A stretch of 64,000 bases of DNA from Tianweitania sediminis (GTDB lineage: Bacteria; Pseudomonadota; Alphaproteobacteria; Rhizobiales; Rhizobiaceae), in contig NZ_JAGIYY010000012.1 in assembly GCF_017813335.1 (NCBI RefSeq), forward strand, positions 48,193 to 112,192, written 5' to 3'. Position 1 is the stretch's first letter. Each line of letters opens with the position of its first letter. Positions 27,475 to 35,886 of this stretch are shown in pieces. A program made the translations under genes and the position numbers. Under the pieces are notes generated by a model. The model saw only the letters and a program-made list of their open reading frames with translations. It searched no databases and was not told the origin of the DNA.

Positions 27475-28223
27475 GCGACGAGCTGAACCTCCTGGTTCTG
27501 ACCGCCTTTCTCGGCTTTTGCCGGATCGGCGCCTGCTTCATTGTCATGCCCGGTCTGTCCAGCGCACGTGTTCCAACACAGATCCGCTTGTTCGTGGCCG
27601 TCGCGATCACCCTCGCGCTGTTGATGAACCTGTCCGGCTTCATCCGACCCGCGGTCGACCGCAACCCGAACACTCTTCTTCTTTTGATTGGATCCGAGCT
27701 TCTGGTTGGGACGCTGATCGGCCTGACAGCGCGGATCTACACCCTGGCTTTGAGCTTCATCGGGCAAGGCATTGCAACCTTGGTCGGCTATGGCGCCGTG
27801 GGAGGCACGGCAATCGAGGAGAACGAGCCACAGGCCCCACTTGCCTCTATCATCTCGCTCGCTGCCTTGCTGCTATTGTTCAGCCTCGATTTCCACCACG
27901 AGGTGGTGCGGGCCTTGGTCGAGTCCTATCAGGTCATCCCGGTGGAAACCCTGTTTGACCCTCAAGGCGCGCTGGTCGACCTCGGAGACACGATGCGAGA
28001 CGCGTTCATGGTAATGCTGCGCCTCGGTAGCCCATTCATCGCCTACGCGATCCTAGTCAACGTGGCGATTGGCTTCGTCAACAAGCTGACGCCGCAGATC
28101 CCCGTTTACTTCATCTCGCTGCCCTTCGTGATCGCCGGGGGAATGCTGCTGCTTTATTTCGGCGCCAGCACCTTTCTCACTCTGTTTGGCGACGCCTTCA
28201 TGCCCGTAACGATCGGCCGCTGA
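27471..28223 (+). CDS. fliR: Flagellar export gate protein FliR
   Basis: The 250-residue membrane protein has about six helices with family patterns [37 protein letters not shown] and [20 protein letters not shown] [20 protein letters not shown]. It completes the FliPQR gate. It starts with TTG at 27471, overlapping the flhA stop (TTGA), which implies coupled translation. Confidence 0.93.
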   Translation: MSDELNLLVLTAFLGFCRIGACFIVMPGLSSARVPTQIRLFVAVAITLALLMNLSGFIRPAVDRNPNTLLLLIGSELLVGTLIGLTARIYTLALSFIGQGIATLVGYGAVGGTAIEENEPQAPLASIISLAALLLLFSLDFHHEVVRALVESYQVIPVETLFDPQGALVDLGDTMRDAFMVMLRLGSPFIAYAILVNVAIGFVNKLTPQIPVYFISLPFVIAGGMLLLYFGASTFLTLFGDAFMPVTIGR

Positions 28224-28224
28224 G

Positions 28225-28614
28225 ATGGACGAGCGCATCAAACGATTAGGTGACCTGGCATCGGTGCAAAACCGAATCCGCGGCCTGCATGAAGCACGGT
28301 ACGCGACGCTTCTGGCGCAAGCCATGGCAGCGGGACAGGAAGCCGAAGACATCAGCCGCCGATCCTATGCGGAGGATTCTCTCGCCGACCTTTTCCCCGA
28401 TGTTTATGCCCGACGCGTCGCCGACGCGCTCCGCCGCCGCGACGAGGCCCTTCTTCAAGCCGACGCTGCAGGAAAAGAAGCCATGGCTGCCAAGCTGCGG
28501 GCCGAACGCCTCCATGAAGCCCATAGCGAAGCACGCTCGCACCAGGACCGCCAATCAGGCGACCGCGATCGGCTGGAAGCGCTCCTGGCGCGGCCACCTT
28601 CCGATCGATCCTGA
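28225..28614 (+). CDS. FliJ-like coiled-coil protein (candidate export chaperone escort)
   Basis: The 129-residue protein is almost entirely helical and charged, with alternating Ala, Arg, Glu and Leu (YARRVADALRRRDEALLQAD; KLRAERLHEAHSEARSHQDR). FliJ has this size and composition and sits in the centre of the FliI ring. The gene starts one base after the fliR stop. I see no diagnostic motif, so FliJ is inferred from size, coiled coil and position. Confidence 0.5.
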   Translation: MDERIKRLGDLASVQNRIRGLHEARYATLLAQAMAAGQEAEDISRRSYAEDSLADLFPDVYARRVADALRRRDEALLQADAAGKEAMAAKLRAERLHEAHSEARSHQDRQSGDRDRLEALLARPPSDRS

Positions 28615-28679
28615 CGAGGCAAGCCTGCGGCAAGGCATCTCATGCGATGATGCAAGCCTCATCGTGGAGCCGAACCCAA

Positions 28680-29225
28680 GTGGCGATCTCACCTCCCAGC
28701 GACATCGTGCTTGACGTGCTTCGCGCTGCCGATCCCGAGCGTGCCGCAGCAGCGAAAGCCAAGCTCGCAGCCCTTGCACCCGCCTCTGAAACCTTTCCTG
28801 CCGAACCTGGCACCGCTCGCTTCGCGTCGGTCGTCCGCGCAACGGAGCAAGGCGATCGCCCCCAGACGCACCAGAAGTTCGAAGCCATGGTCCTGCAAAG
28901 CTTCCTGCAGTCGATGATGCCGAACGACAGCGAGACTGTGTATGGCGGCGGGATGGCGGGCGACATCTGGAAGTCGATGTTGGCCGAGCAGATCGCAGGC
29001 GTGATGGCAAAACGCGGTGGGATCGGCATCGCCGACCGCCTGCTCGGAGATTTCACGATCGAGGACAAGAAGAAGGTGGCGCTCGCCGGCGCGACCGCCG
29101 AAAGCGTCAACGAACTTCGCGGTGACAAGGCGCTTCTGTCCTCCGCCCTGCTCGACGAAATGCAAAGGCGCCTCGTCCAATCCATCCGCCAGGATGCAGC
29201 CACTCAGTCCAGCAGCAAACCTTGA
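28680..29225 (+). CDS. FlgJ-type rod-binding protein (CheL-like)
   Basis: The product has the rod-binding domain of FlgJ: HQKFEAMVLQSFLQSMMPND, then GGGMAGDIWKSMLAEQIAGV and MAKRGGIGIADRLL (about residues 65-125). The glucosaminidase half of enteric FlgJ is absent, as in the CheL/rod-binding proteins of Alphaproteobacteria. It probably caps rod assembly, and the separate transglycosylase at 16892-17497 could supply the muramidase function. GTG 28680 gives an N-terminus VAISPPSDIVLDV that looks complete. ATG 28647 would add 11 residues. Confidence 0.75.
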   Translation: MAISPPSDIVLDVLRAADPERAAAAKAKLAALAPASETFPAEPGTARFASVVRATEQGDRPQTHQKFEAMVLQSFLQSMMPNDSETVYGGGMAGDIWKSMLAEQIAGVMAKRGGIGIADRLLGDFTIEDKKKVALAGATAESVNELRGDKALLSSALLDEMQRRLVQSIRQDAATQSSSKP

Positions 29226-29240
29226 TGAGAGACGATCGCC

Positions 29241-29651
29241 ATGTATGACGGCTATGCTGTGGCTCCCTCGCGCCGCCTGGTCCCCGACCTCGACACCGGC
29301 GAGCGCGTCGCAGGGCTGCTGACGATCATCGAACGCGTTGAACAGGCGATCGAGGAAGAAACGGCGTCAATCCGCTCGGATCTGCAGTTTGACGTGGCAG
29401 GATCGAACATCCGCAAGAGCCGGCATCTTTATGATCTGACGCGGGCTTTGAAGGCGCACGGCATCGCTGATCTGCCCGCGACTGCCAAGGACAGCCTGGC
29501 TCGACTGCGCGAAAAGCTGGCTGAAAACCAGACGGTGATCACCGCGCACCTGTCGGCGGTGACGGAAGTCGCCGCCATGATGCAAACGGCCATTCAAAGG
29601 GCAGAGGCTGACGGCACCTATTCCGAAAGCACCTTCGGCCGGAGCTTCTGA
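29241..29651 (+). CDS. FlgN-like flagellar chaperone (candidate)
   Basis: The 136-residue helical protein ends with the FlgN-like pattern LAENQTVITAHLSAVTEVAA, QTAIQRAEADGTYS. The middle has an acidic/basic helix (IERVEQAIEEETASIRSDLQ). FlgN is the export chaperone for FlgK and FlgL, both encoded here. There is an overlap of one base with the next gene. The call is from pattern and position, not from a firm family match. Confidence 0.55.
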   Translation: MYDGYAVAPSRRLVPDLDTGERVAGLLTIIERVEQAIEEETASIRSDLQFDVAGSNIRKSRHLYDLTRALKAHGIADLPATAKDSLARLREKLAENQTVITAHLSAVTEVAAMMQTAIQRAEADGTYSESTFGRSF

Positions 29652-30175
29652 TGCTGAAGTTCGCCGTCGCGGGGATCTGGATCTGCGCTGCAACAGCAGG
29701 GTCCATCTTTTTCGCTTTCTCCGCCGCCTCGCCCAAGGGTGCGGAAGAAGCACCGGCCCCCTATTTTGGCGGCCTCGACTACGTGAAAACCGATATTGTT
29801 TCGATCCCGGTGGTCAAGGAAGGCGGAGTTCAGGGCTACTTCCTGGCCCGTCTGGTTTACACGGTGGAAAAGGAAAAGATGGCGCGGCTTTCGGTTCCCG
29901 CACAGCCGTTGATCGTCGACGAGCTTTATGGCTACCTTTATTCCAATCCCGATATCGACTTCGCGCAAGCCAAGACGATCGATGTCAGCGGCCTCAAGGC
30001 GGGCATCCGCGATGCCATCAACACGAAGCTCGGCGAAACCTTGATCCACGAGGTGTTGGTGGAACAGGTCGACTACCTGTCCAAGGAAGACATCCGCGAC
30101 AACAACATTCGTCGCAAAACCACAGGCACCGTTGCGCCGCAACCAGCTCCCGAAGTAAAGCCGGCCGCGCACTAG
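29651..30175 (+). CDS. FliL-like single-span membrane protein, last gene of the flagellar block
   Basis: The 174-residue protein has an N-terminal membrane segment (VAGIWICAATAGSIFFAFSA) and a periplasmic domain whose end, GIRDAINTKLGETLIHEVLV EQVDYL, resembles the C-terminal helix and strand of FliL. It has its own conserved features (YFLARLVYTVEKEKM). It may be a second stator-associated protein beside FliL (7168-7719). It begins on the last base of the preceding stop codon. Function is inferred. Confidence 0.55.
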   Translation: MLKFAVAGIWICAATAGSIFFAFSAASPKGAEEAPAPYFGGLDYVKTDIVSIPVVKEGGVQGYFLARLVYTVEKEKMARLSVPAQPLIVDELYGYLYSNPDIDFAQAKTIDVSGLKAGIRDAINTKLGETLIHEVLVEQVDYLSKEDIRDNNIRRKTTGTVAPQPAPEVKPAAH

Positions 30176-30284
30176 CCAGGGCCGCCGCGTCGCTCAGGCG
30201 CCGCGTGTTGTCGTTGACGTAAACGGAAGCGAATGGTTTAAGCTCAGACCTTCCTTCCAATGCCGAACAGCCGGGGAATACACC

Positions 30285-30566
30285 ATGACTGTAGAAGAAA
30301 TTGCAGCCAAGCTGCGTGAGCGTGTTGCAGGCTCCTCATTCGACAAGTCGGTGAAGTTCGTGCTCGGCGGCGATGGTGTGGTCGTGCTCGACGGCACGAA
30401 TGTCAGCACGCAGGATGCGCCAACCGACTGCACCATCACCGTATCACGGGAAAACTTCGAGGAACTGGTTGCGGGTGACATGAGCCCCACCGCCGCCTTC
30501 ATGACCGGCAAGCTCAAGGTCGAGGGCGACATGTCCGCCGCGATGGCCGTAAGCCAGCTTCTTTAA
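30285..30566 (+). CDS. SCP2 sterol-binding domain protein
   Basis: The 93-residue protein is a single SCP2-type lipid-binding domain: VKFVLGGDGVVVLDGTNVST, CTITVSRENFEELVAGDMSP, then AAFMTGKLKVEGDMSAAMAV. Such stand-alone domains probably carry acyl-CoA or other lipids. It lies between the flagellar locus and a convergent acetyltransferase gene, with a shared hairpin between them. Confidence 0.9.
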   Translation: MTVEEIAAKLRERVAGSSFDKSVKFVLGGDGVVVLDGTNVSTQDAPTDCTITVSRENFEELVAGDMSPTAAFMTGKLKVEGDMSAAMAVSQLL

Positions 30567-30579
30567 GCCTCTAAAGATC

Positions 30580-30609
30580 GTCCTCCTCTCTTTCGCAGAT
30601 GGGGAGGAC
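30580..30609. terminator. Hairpin between convergent genes
   Basis: GTCCTCCTC (30580-30588) pairs with GGGGAGGAC (30601-30609), nine pairs with one G-T wobble, in the 49-base gap between two convergent genes. The T-rich flanks are weak, so efficiency is uncertain. Confidence 0.45.
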
Positions 30610-30615
30610 TTGTTC

Positions 30616-31215
30616 TCAGCCGGCCTTTGCCAGCACGGCGCCAAACTTGCGGCCAGACGCCTTCAGCGTGCCGACGGCTCCATCCAGCCAGCCCTCGATC
30701 AGTTCCAGCGCAAGGAAGCGGTGACGCTCGAAGGGGCCGGGCATGGCGAGATCACCGGTTTTCCGGGCCGTGAAGCCGAAGCGCTCGTAGTATTCCGGAT
30801 CCCCGACAAGCAGGATGGCACCGTGGCCAAGACGGCGCGCTTCCGCAATTGCTTCGCGCATCAGCGCTGAGCCGATACCGCCGCACTTGACCGAGGGTTC
30901 CACGGCGAGCGGGCCAAGCAGCAGGGCTGACCGGCCGCGCTCGCCGAGCTTCACATTCCACAACCTGACGGTGCCGATCAGACGCTCGTCCTCGTCACGC
31001 GCAACCAGGGCCAGGCCTTCCGCCGGCTTGCGGCCACGCCGCAGCTTTTCGGACGACTTGCGCTTGCGGTTGGGACCCATGGCGCGATCAAGCAACATCT
31101 CGCGCGGCGTCACGTCCTGCAGGCGCTCGGGACCGAGCACGAAGGCGGGGCTCGTGACGGAGGGGATCTCGGTGGTGACAACAGGCAGGGCGTTCATGGC
31201 AGGACACTTCGGCAT
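30616..31215 (-). CDS. GNAT-family N-acetyltransferase
   Basis: The product (about 199 residues) has the GNAT core: LALVARDEDERLIGTVRLWN (strand pair), LLLGPLAVEPSVKCGGIGSA with the acetyl-CoA loop, LMREAIAEARRLGH and ILLVGDPEYYERFGFTARK. It is of the YhbS type that acts on small substrates not identifiable here. ATG 31215 has a GGAG nearby, while ATG 31197 (MNALPVV) is also likely. Confidence 0.85.
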   Translation of the reverse strand: MPKCPAMNALPVVTTEIPSVTSPAFVLGPERLQDVTPREMLLDRAMGPNRKRKSSEKLRRGRKPAEGLALVARDEDERLIGTVRLWNVKLGERGRSALLLGPLAVEPSVKCGGIGSALMREAIAEARRLGHGAILLVGDPEYYERFGFTARKTGDLAMPGPFERHRFLALELIEGWLDGAVGTLKASGRKFGAVLAKAG

Positions 31216-31347
31216 TTCCACTCCAGCGGAGTGGCGAAACACCTGGCGCACCCAGTCGTTGCAGACATGGGCCGCCGCAGGCAGGAATTGTGAAGATTGT
31301 TACAAGCGGGGCCGAATAGCCCCGCTAAACCGTGATCTGACGGGATG

Positions 31348-32481
31348 TCAGATGACGTAGGCGCGCAGCGGCTCGAAACCGTTGAACGCTACGGCCGAGT
31401 AGGTCGTGGTGTAGGCACCCGTTCCCTCGATCAGCACCTCATCGCCGATCGTGAGCGAGAGCGGCAGCGGGTAAGGCGTCTTCTCGTAAAGAACGTCAGC
31501 GCTGTCGCAGGTCGGCCCGGCGAGCACGCAAGGCGCCACTTCGTCCCCATCACGCGGCGTGGCGATCGGGTAACGAATGGCCTCGTCCATCGTTTCGGCC
31601 AAACCGCCGAACTTGCCGATGTCGAGATACACCCAGCGCACATTGTCGTTGTCGGCCTTCTTGGAAATCAGCACGACCTCCGACTTGATGACACCAGCAT
31701 TGCCCACCATGCCACGACCCGGCTCGATGATCGTTTCCGGGATCTCGTTGCCGAAGTGCTTGCGTAGCGCAGAGAAGATCGCCTGCCCGTAGGCCTGCGC
31801 CACCGGCACGTCTTTCAGGTAGCGGGTTGGGAAGCCGCCGCCCATGTTGACCATCTTCAGGACGATGCCTTCCTTTTCCAGGGTCGAGAAGACCATCTTG
31901 GCGTCGCCCAGCGCACGATCCCATGCCCGGAGGTCGCACTGCTGCGATCCGACATGGAACGAAACGCCATGCGCGTCGAGGCCGAGCGCCTTGGCATGGC
32001 GCAGAACATCAACCGCCATCGCCGGCACGCAGCCGAACTTGCGCGACAACGGCCATTCTGCGCCGGCACCATCGGTCAACACACGGCAAAACACACGGCT
32101 GCCTGGTGCAACACGGGCGATCTTCTCCACCTCTTCGACGCAGTCCACGGCGAAAAGGCGGATGCCGAGCGCGAAGGCGCGCTGCACGTCGCGCTCCTTC
32201 TTGATGGTGTTGCCGAAGGAGATGCGGTCGGGCGTTGCACCCGCATCCAAAGCCATCTCAACTTCGGCAACGCTCGCGGTGTCGAAGGACGAGCCGAGCT
32301 GTGCCAGGAGGCGCAACACTTCCGGCGCCGGATTCGCCTTGACCGCATAGAAGATCTTGGAATCGGGGAGTGCCTTTTCGAAGGCGTGGAAATTGTCGCG
32401 TACGACGTCGAGGTCGACCACGAGGCAAGGACCATCGGGACGTCGGGTGGCGAGGAAATCGAGAATGCGCTGGGTCGCCAT
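31348..32481 (-). CDS. Ornithine/lysine decarboxylase, PLP-dependent (alanine racemase fold)
   Basis: The 377-residue enzyme decarboxylates ornithine (possibly also lysine) to putrescine, the first step of polyamine synthesis. The PLP Lys is in FYAVKANPAPEV near residue 48. Other motifs are SFHVGSQQ, the glycine loop VNMGGGFPTRY, EPGRGMVGNAG and the catalytic Cys in AGPTCDSADVLYEK. This is the eukaryote-like family. ATG 32481 has a GGAGAGA site; the upstream ATG would add 7 residues. The 550-base leader suggests RNA-level control by polyamines. Confidence 0.92.
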   Translation of the reverse strand: MATQRILDFLATRRPDGPCLVVDLDVVRDNFHAFEKALPDSKIFYAVKANPAPEVLRLLAQLGSSFDTASVAEVEMALDAGATPDRISFGNTIKKERDVQRAFALGIRLFAVDCVEEVEKIARVAPGSRVFCRVLTDGAGAEWPLSRKFGCVPAMAVDVLRHAKALGLDAHGVSFHVGSQQCDLRAWDRALGDAKMVFSTLEKEGIVLKMVNMGGGFPTRYLKDVPVAQAYGQAIFSALRKHFGNEIPETIIEPGRGMVGNAGVIKSEVVLISKKADNDNVRWVYLDIGKFGGLAETMDEAIRYPIATPRDGDEVAPCVLAGPTCDSADVLYEKTPYPLPLSLTIGDEVLIEGTGAYTTTYSAVAFNGFEPLRAYVI

Positions 32482-32930
32482 GGTAGTCTCTCCATGCCGC
32501 ACCGGTAAGCCGATGCGTGCTCAAAGCTGCGCTTGCACGGGCTTCACGAGCCTCGCTGCAAGCGTGGTGGACAAAGGCGCGATAGCGATCCTGGAACCAG
32601 CCGGTGGAGACCCCGGAACCAGAACAACTAACGGCGCGGCGGTGAGCAAAAGCCTGCCCGGCTCCTGCCCGCTTTGTCTGCCTTGGCTTGGATGGGAAAA
32701 CCCAACCGCACTACCGGCAAGGAAGGTGTGCCTCTTTAGTAATTGCCGGCGATTGGACCACCGACAGAGACCAGAAAGGCCCTCACCGTCATTGCTTCAA
32801 GGCGTCCTCGGATCGGCGGTTGGCCGCTGAACCGACCGGGTGTGTTAGTCCCCGGATACCGTCCCGATAACCTCGCCATTTCGAGGATCGGGGGACGCCC
32901 ACAGGCATGTGCGACTTTGGGCAAGCGCGG
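32482..32930 (-). promoter_or_regulatory. Long structured leader of the decarboxylase gene (speF-leader candidate)
   Basis: The gap between the divergent decarboxylase and amidase genes is about 550 bases and GC-rich with many short inverted repeats. On the decarboxylase strand, CCGGCAA (plus-strand 32743-32749) pairs perfectly with TTGCCGG (32714-32720), and the stop codon of an 18-codon ORF lies in this loop. The Rfam speF RNA is known upstream of ornithine decarboxylase genes in Alphaproteobacteria. I cannot align to the Rfam model here, and the upstream limit is approximate. Confidence 0.6.
32736..32792 (-). CDS. Possible 18-residue leader peptide of the decarboxylase mRNA
   Basis: Reading leftward from ATG 32792-32790, the ORF encodes MTVRAFLVSVGGPIAGNY and stops at 32736-32738. 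The stop is just inside the CCGGCAA/TTGCCGG stem loop and is followed by AAAGAGG. A short coding stretch ending at a hairpin is what a translation-sensing attenuator would look like. The ribosome site is weak, so expression is uncertain. Confidence 0.35.
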   Translation of the reverse strand: MTVRAFLVSVGGPIAGNY

Positions 32931-33032
32931 ATATATGCAGACCGCCTGTCACAATCAACGGGAAAACGAGACCCCGTTGAAAAAGTTCGCCGCAAGGACG
33001 ATGGTGCCGCCCTCGTATCCGGAGATTGAACG

Positions 33033-34220
33033 ATGAGCCTTGCCGATGATCGCGTGAATGCCTTCCTGACAGGCGACGACGGGGCTCTTCCGCATGCGCA
33101 AGCCGGCCCTTTGGCTGGCCTCACGCTTGCGGTGAAGGACATTTTCGACGTCGCCGGCCTGCCGACCGGCGGCGGAAATCCGCACCGACTCGCGGAAGCA
33201 GAGCCCGCAGTACACACTGCGCCGTCGCTGCAAAAGCTTCTGGACGCCGGCGCCCGATTCGTGGGCAAAACGCAAACGGACGAGCTCACCTTCTCCTTGA
33301 TGGGGCAGAACGCGCACTATCCGGAGCCCGTCAACACGGCCGCACCCGGGCGGGTCACCGGAGGGTCATCCTCCGGATCAGCCGCTGCGGTTGCAGCAGG
33401 TCTGGCGGACATTGCGCTTGGCTCCGACACGGGCGGATCGATTCGCGCCCCGGCGAGCTTCTGCGGGCTGATCGGGCTACGGCCTACGCACGGCCGCGTC
33501 TCGCTTGGAGGCGCGATGCCCCTGGCGCCGAGCTTCGATACGTTTGGCTGGTTCGCGAAGGACGCGGCAACCTATGCCAAGGTGGCTGATGTTCTTCTCG
33601 GGACGGAAGCGGAAATACGCCTGACGCGGCCGCTGCGCTTGCCCGCACTGGAAGCGCTCGTGCTCGGCACGGGGGAAGCATCCGAGCTGGAACGCATGCT
33701 GGGGATTGCCGCCACCGTGCTCGGTGGCGCTACACTGGCTCCAGCGCTACCGACGAGCACGGAAGAACTGTACTGGTGCTTCCGCAAGATCCAGGCCTTC
33801 GAGGCTTGGGCAACGCATGGTGCCTGGATCGCGGCACGAGATCGCGGCCTCGGGCCGGGCGTCAAGGAGCGCTTCGAATATGGCTCGACGATCGACCGGG
33901 CGACCTACGAGGCTGAAAACAGCGCACGGGCCGAGTTCACGAAGGCGTTTGCGGACTTGCTGGGGGACGACGGCGTTCTGGTGATGCCGACGGTGCCGGG
34001 CGCAGCACCGCTGCGAGATGCGGGGTTTAATGCCATCCAGGCCTACCGCGAACGTGCGTTGCAGTTGCTTTGCCTGTCCGGACTGTCGGGTTTCCCGCAG
34101 ATCACGGTCCCGCTTGGCACGGCCGAAGGCGCGCCGTTCGGGCTATCCCTCCTGGGTCCCGCCGGAAGCGATCGGGCGCTGGTGCAACTGGCAAGCGAGC
34201 TGATGGCGGCGAAAGGATAA
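33033..34220 (+). CDS. Amidase-signature hydrolase
   Basis: The 395-residue enzyme has the Ser-cisSer-Lys triad of the amidase signature family: Lys in [14 protein letters not shown] near residue 36, the Gly/Ser loop [20 protein letters not shown] near 107-125 and the nucleophile region [16 protein letters not shown] near 130-145. The substrate amide is unknown. It lacks the longer C-terminal domain of GatA. A GGAG lies 8 bases before ATG 33033. The LysR-type gene 3 bases downstream is probably its operon partner. Confidence 0.9.
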   Translation: MSLADDRVNAFLTGDDGALPHAQAGPLAGLTLAVKDIFDVAGLPTGGGNPHRLAEAEPAVHTAPSLQKLLDAGARFVGKTQTDELTFSLMGQNAHYPEPVNTAAPGRVTGGSSSGSAAAVAAGLADIALGSDTGGSIRAPASFCGLIGLRPTHGRVSLGGAMPLAPSFDTFGWFAKDAATYAKVADVLLGTEAEIRLTRPLRLPALEALVLGTGEASELERMLGIAATVLGGATLAPALPTSTEELYWCFRKIQAFEAWATHGAWIAARDRGLGPGVKERFEYGSTIDRATYEAENSARAEFTKAFADLLGDDGVLVMPTVPGAAPLRDAGFNAIQAYRERALQLLCLSGLSGFPQITVPLGTAEGAPFGLSLLGPAGSDRALVQLASELMAAKG

Positions 34221-34223
34221 TCC

Positions 34224-35120
34224 ATGGACACGCTTACCCGCATGCGCGCCTTCATCGATGTGGTGGAGGCAGAAGGTTTTTCGGCTGCCGCGCGCAAGAT
34301 CGGGCGTTCAAAGGCCTTGCTGTCGAAATATGTGCGCGAGCTGGAAGACGAGCTTGGCGCGTTGCTCCTCAACCGCACAACGCGGCAGTTTTCCCTGACC
34401 GAGGCCGGTCACACCTACTACCAGCGCGCCGCGGAAATCGTGCGCGAGATCGACAGCCTTTCCGATACGGTGCGCGAAAACGCCGGCGACGTGCGCGGTC
34501 GCATCAAGATGTCGGCGCCGCGAACCTTTGCGGATGCAGCGATCGGCCAGTCCATGATCGACTTCGCCAAGGAAAACCCGCAGATCACCCTTGAAATCCA
34601 CCTGGACGACCGCTTCGTCGATCTGGTGGAAGAAGGTTTCGACCTCGCGATCCGGATCACGCGACTGGAAAACTCGTCCCTGATTGCGCGGCGGCTCGCT
34701 CCGTTCTCAACCGTGGTGTGCGCGTCCCCGGCGACGATCAAGAAGCACGGCGTTCCGGCGCGGCCACAGGATCTTACCAGCCTGCCCTGCATCATCGACA
34801 CCAACGGGCGCTGGCTTTCGAACTGGCCGTTCTGCAACGAGGCAGGGGAAACGATCAGCGTGCCGGTCAGCGGACCGATGGAGGTCAACAGCCCGTTGGC
34901 CGCACGTGCGGCCGCAGTGTCGGACCTCGGCTTTGCCGTCCTTCCGGATTTTATCGCGGCGCCGGCCATCGAGGACGGCACGCTTGTGACGGTGCTGGCA
35001 GATCGCATGCCGCGCAACGGCGGCATCTTCGTGGTTTATCCGCATCGGCGCTATCTTCCCGCCAAGGTGCGCGCGCTGGTGGATTTCCTCGCCGCCTGGT
35101 TCAAGGCGCGGGAAGGCTGA
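34224..35120 (+). CDS. LysR-family transcriptional regulator
   Basis: The 298-residue protein has an N-terminal winged helix (MRAFIDVVEAEGFSAAARKI GRSKALLSKYVRELEDEL, LLNRTTRQFSLTEAGHTYY) and a substrate-binding domain starting near residue 90 (RGRIKMSAPRTFADAAIGQS). It belongs to the CrgA/DsdC-like subgroup. It is 3 bases behind the amidase gene in the same direction, which is unusual for LysR regulators, which are often divergent from their targets. Confidence 0.92.
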   Translation: MDTLTRMRAFIDVVEAEGFSAAARKIGRSKALLSKYVRELEDELGALLLNRTTRQFSLTEAGHTYYQRAAEIVREIDSLSDTVRENAGDVRGRIKMSAPRTFADAAIGQSMIDFAKENPQITLEIHLDDRFVDLVEEGFDLAIRITRLENSSLIARRLAPFSTVVCASPATIKKHGVPARPQDLTSLPCIIDTNGRWLSNWPFCNEAGETISVPVSGPMEVNSPLAARAAAVSDLGFAVLPDFIAAPAIEDGTLVTVLADRMPRNGGIFVVYPHRRYLPAKVRALVDFLAAWFKAREG

Positions 35121-35216
35121 GCGAAAGTTCCGCGCGAGTTTGGCTGCCTACAACCGCGAGTGTCCCACTTTCGCCCGCTTTTTCGGCGAGGTGGCGTGCT
35201 TCCACAGGAGCCGTTA

Positions 35217-35882
35217 ATGCGTCCGAAACAAAGGATCTTTGCCAGCCTTGTAGCTGGAAGCGCGCTTCTCGCGTCCACTATGCCGGCCTGGGTTCACCCG
35301 CATGTCTTTGCGGAAGCGCGCCTCGACGTGGTGATCGACAGCAACAGCAAAGTTACCGCCCTGCGTCACCTATGGCGCTTCGACGACCTGTTCTCGAGCA
35401 CTGTCCTGGTTGAGTTCGACGCCAACAAGGACCTGAAGCTGGACGAGGCGGAGTTGGAAGAGGTCGGCGCCGTGGTCCATCAGTCCCTCGCAGAATTCAA
35501 CTACTTCCAGGTGGTGACGCAGGACGGTCGCGACCTGACCATGATTCCGCCGGACAAGCTGATCGCCACCTTGGAAGACAACCAGCTCATCATCCTGTTT
35601 GAATCACGCCTTGCTGAGCCCACGGATCTGAAGGGCAAGCTGGACTTCGGTGTCTACGACCCGACGTTTTATACCGCAATTGATTTCGTGGAAGACACAA
35701 ATATGGCCGCCGAAGGCCTTCCGGCGGAGTGTTCCCGTGCCGTGATCCGCCCCGATGCCGATGAAGCGCTCGCCGCAAACCAGTCGACGCTCACCGATGC
35801 CTTCTTCAACGATCCGGCCGGCACCGATCTCAGCAAGATCTTCGCGACCAAGCTCGAACTGAACTGCACCGCTGCTGGGTGA
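35217..35882 (+). CDS. DUF1007 periplasmic protein, partner of NicO transporter
   Basis: The 221-residue protein has a signal peptide (SLVAGSALLASTMPAWV) and the DUF1007 hallmark HPHVFAEARLDVVID right after it, followed by LRHLWRFDDLFSSTVL and LDFGVYDPTFYTAIDF. The start ATG 35217 has ACAGGAG six bases upstream. Such proteins are encoded next to NicO/RcnA-type metal permeases, as here (four-base gap), and probably deliver or bind nickel or cobalt in the periplasm. Confidence 0.87.
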   Translation: MRPKQRIFASLVAGSALLASTMPAWVHPHVFAEARLDVVIDSNSKVTALRHLWRFDDLFSSTVLVEFDANKDLKLDEAELEEVGAVVHQSLAEFNYFQVVTQDGRDLTMIPPDKLIATLEDNQLIILFESRLAEPTDLKGKLDFGVYDPTFYTAIDFVEDTNMAAEGLPAECSRAVIRPDADEALAANQSTLTDAFFNDPAGTDLSKIFATKLELNCTAAG

Positions 35883-35886
35883 CGGA

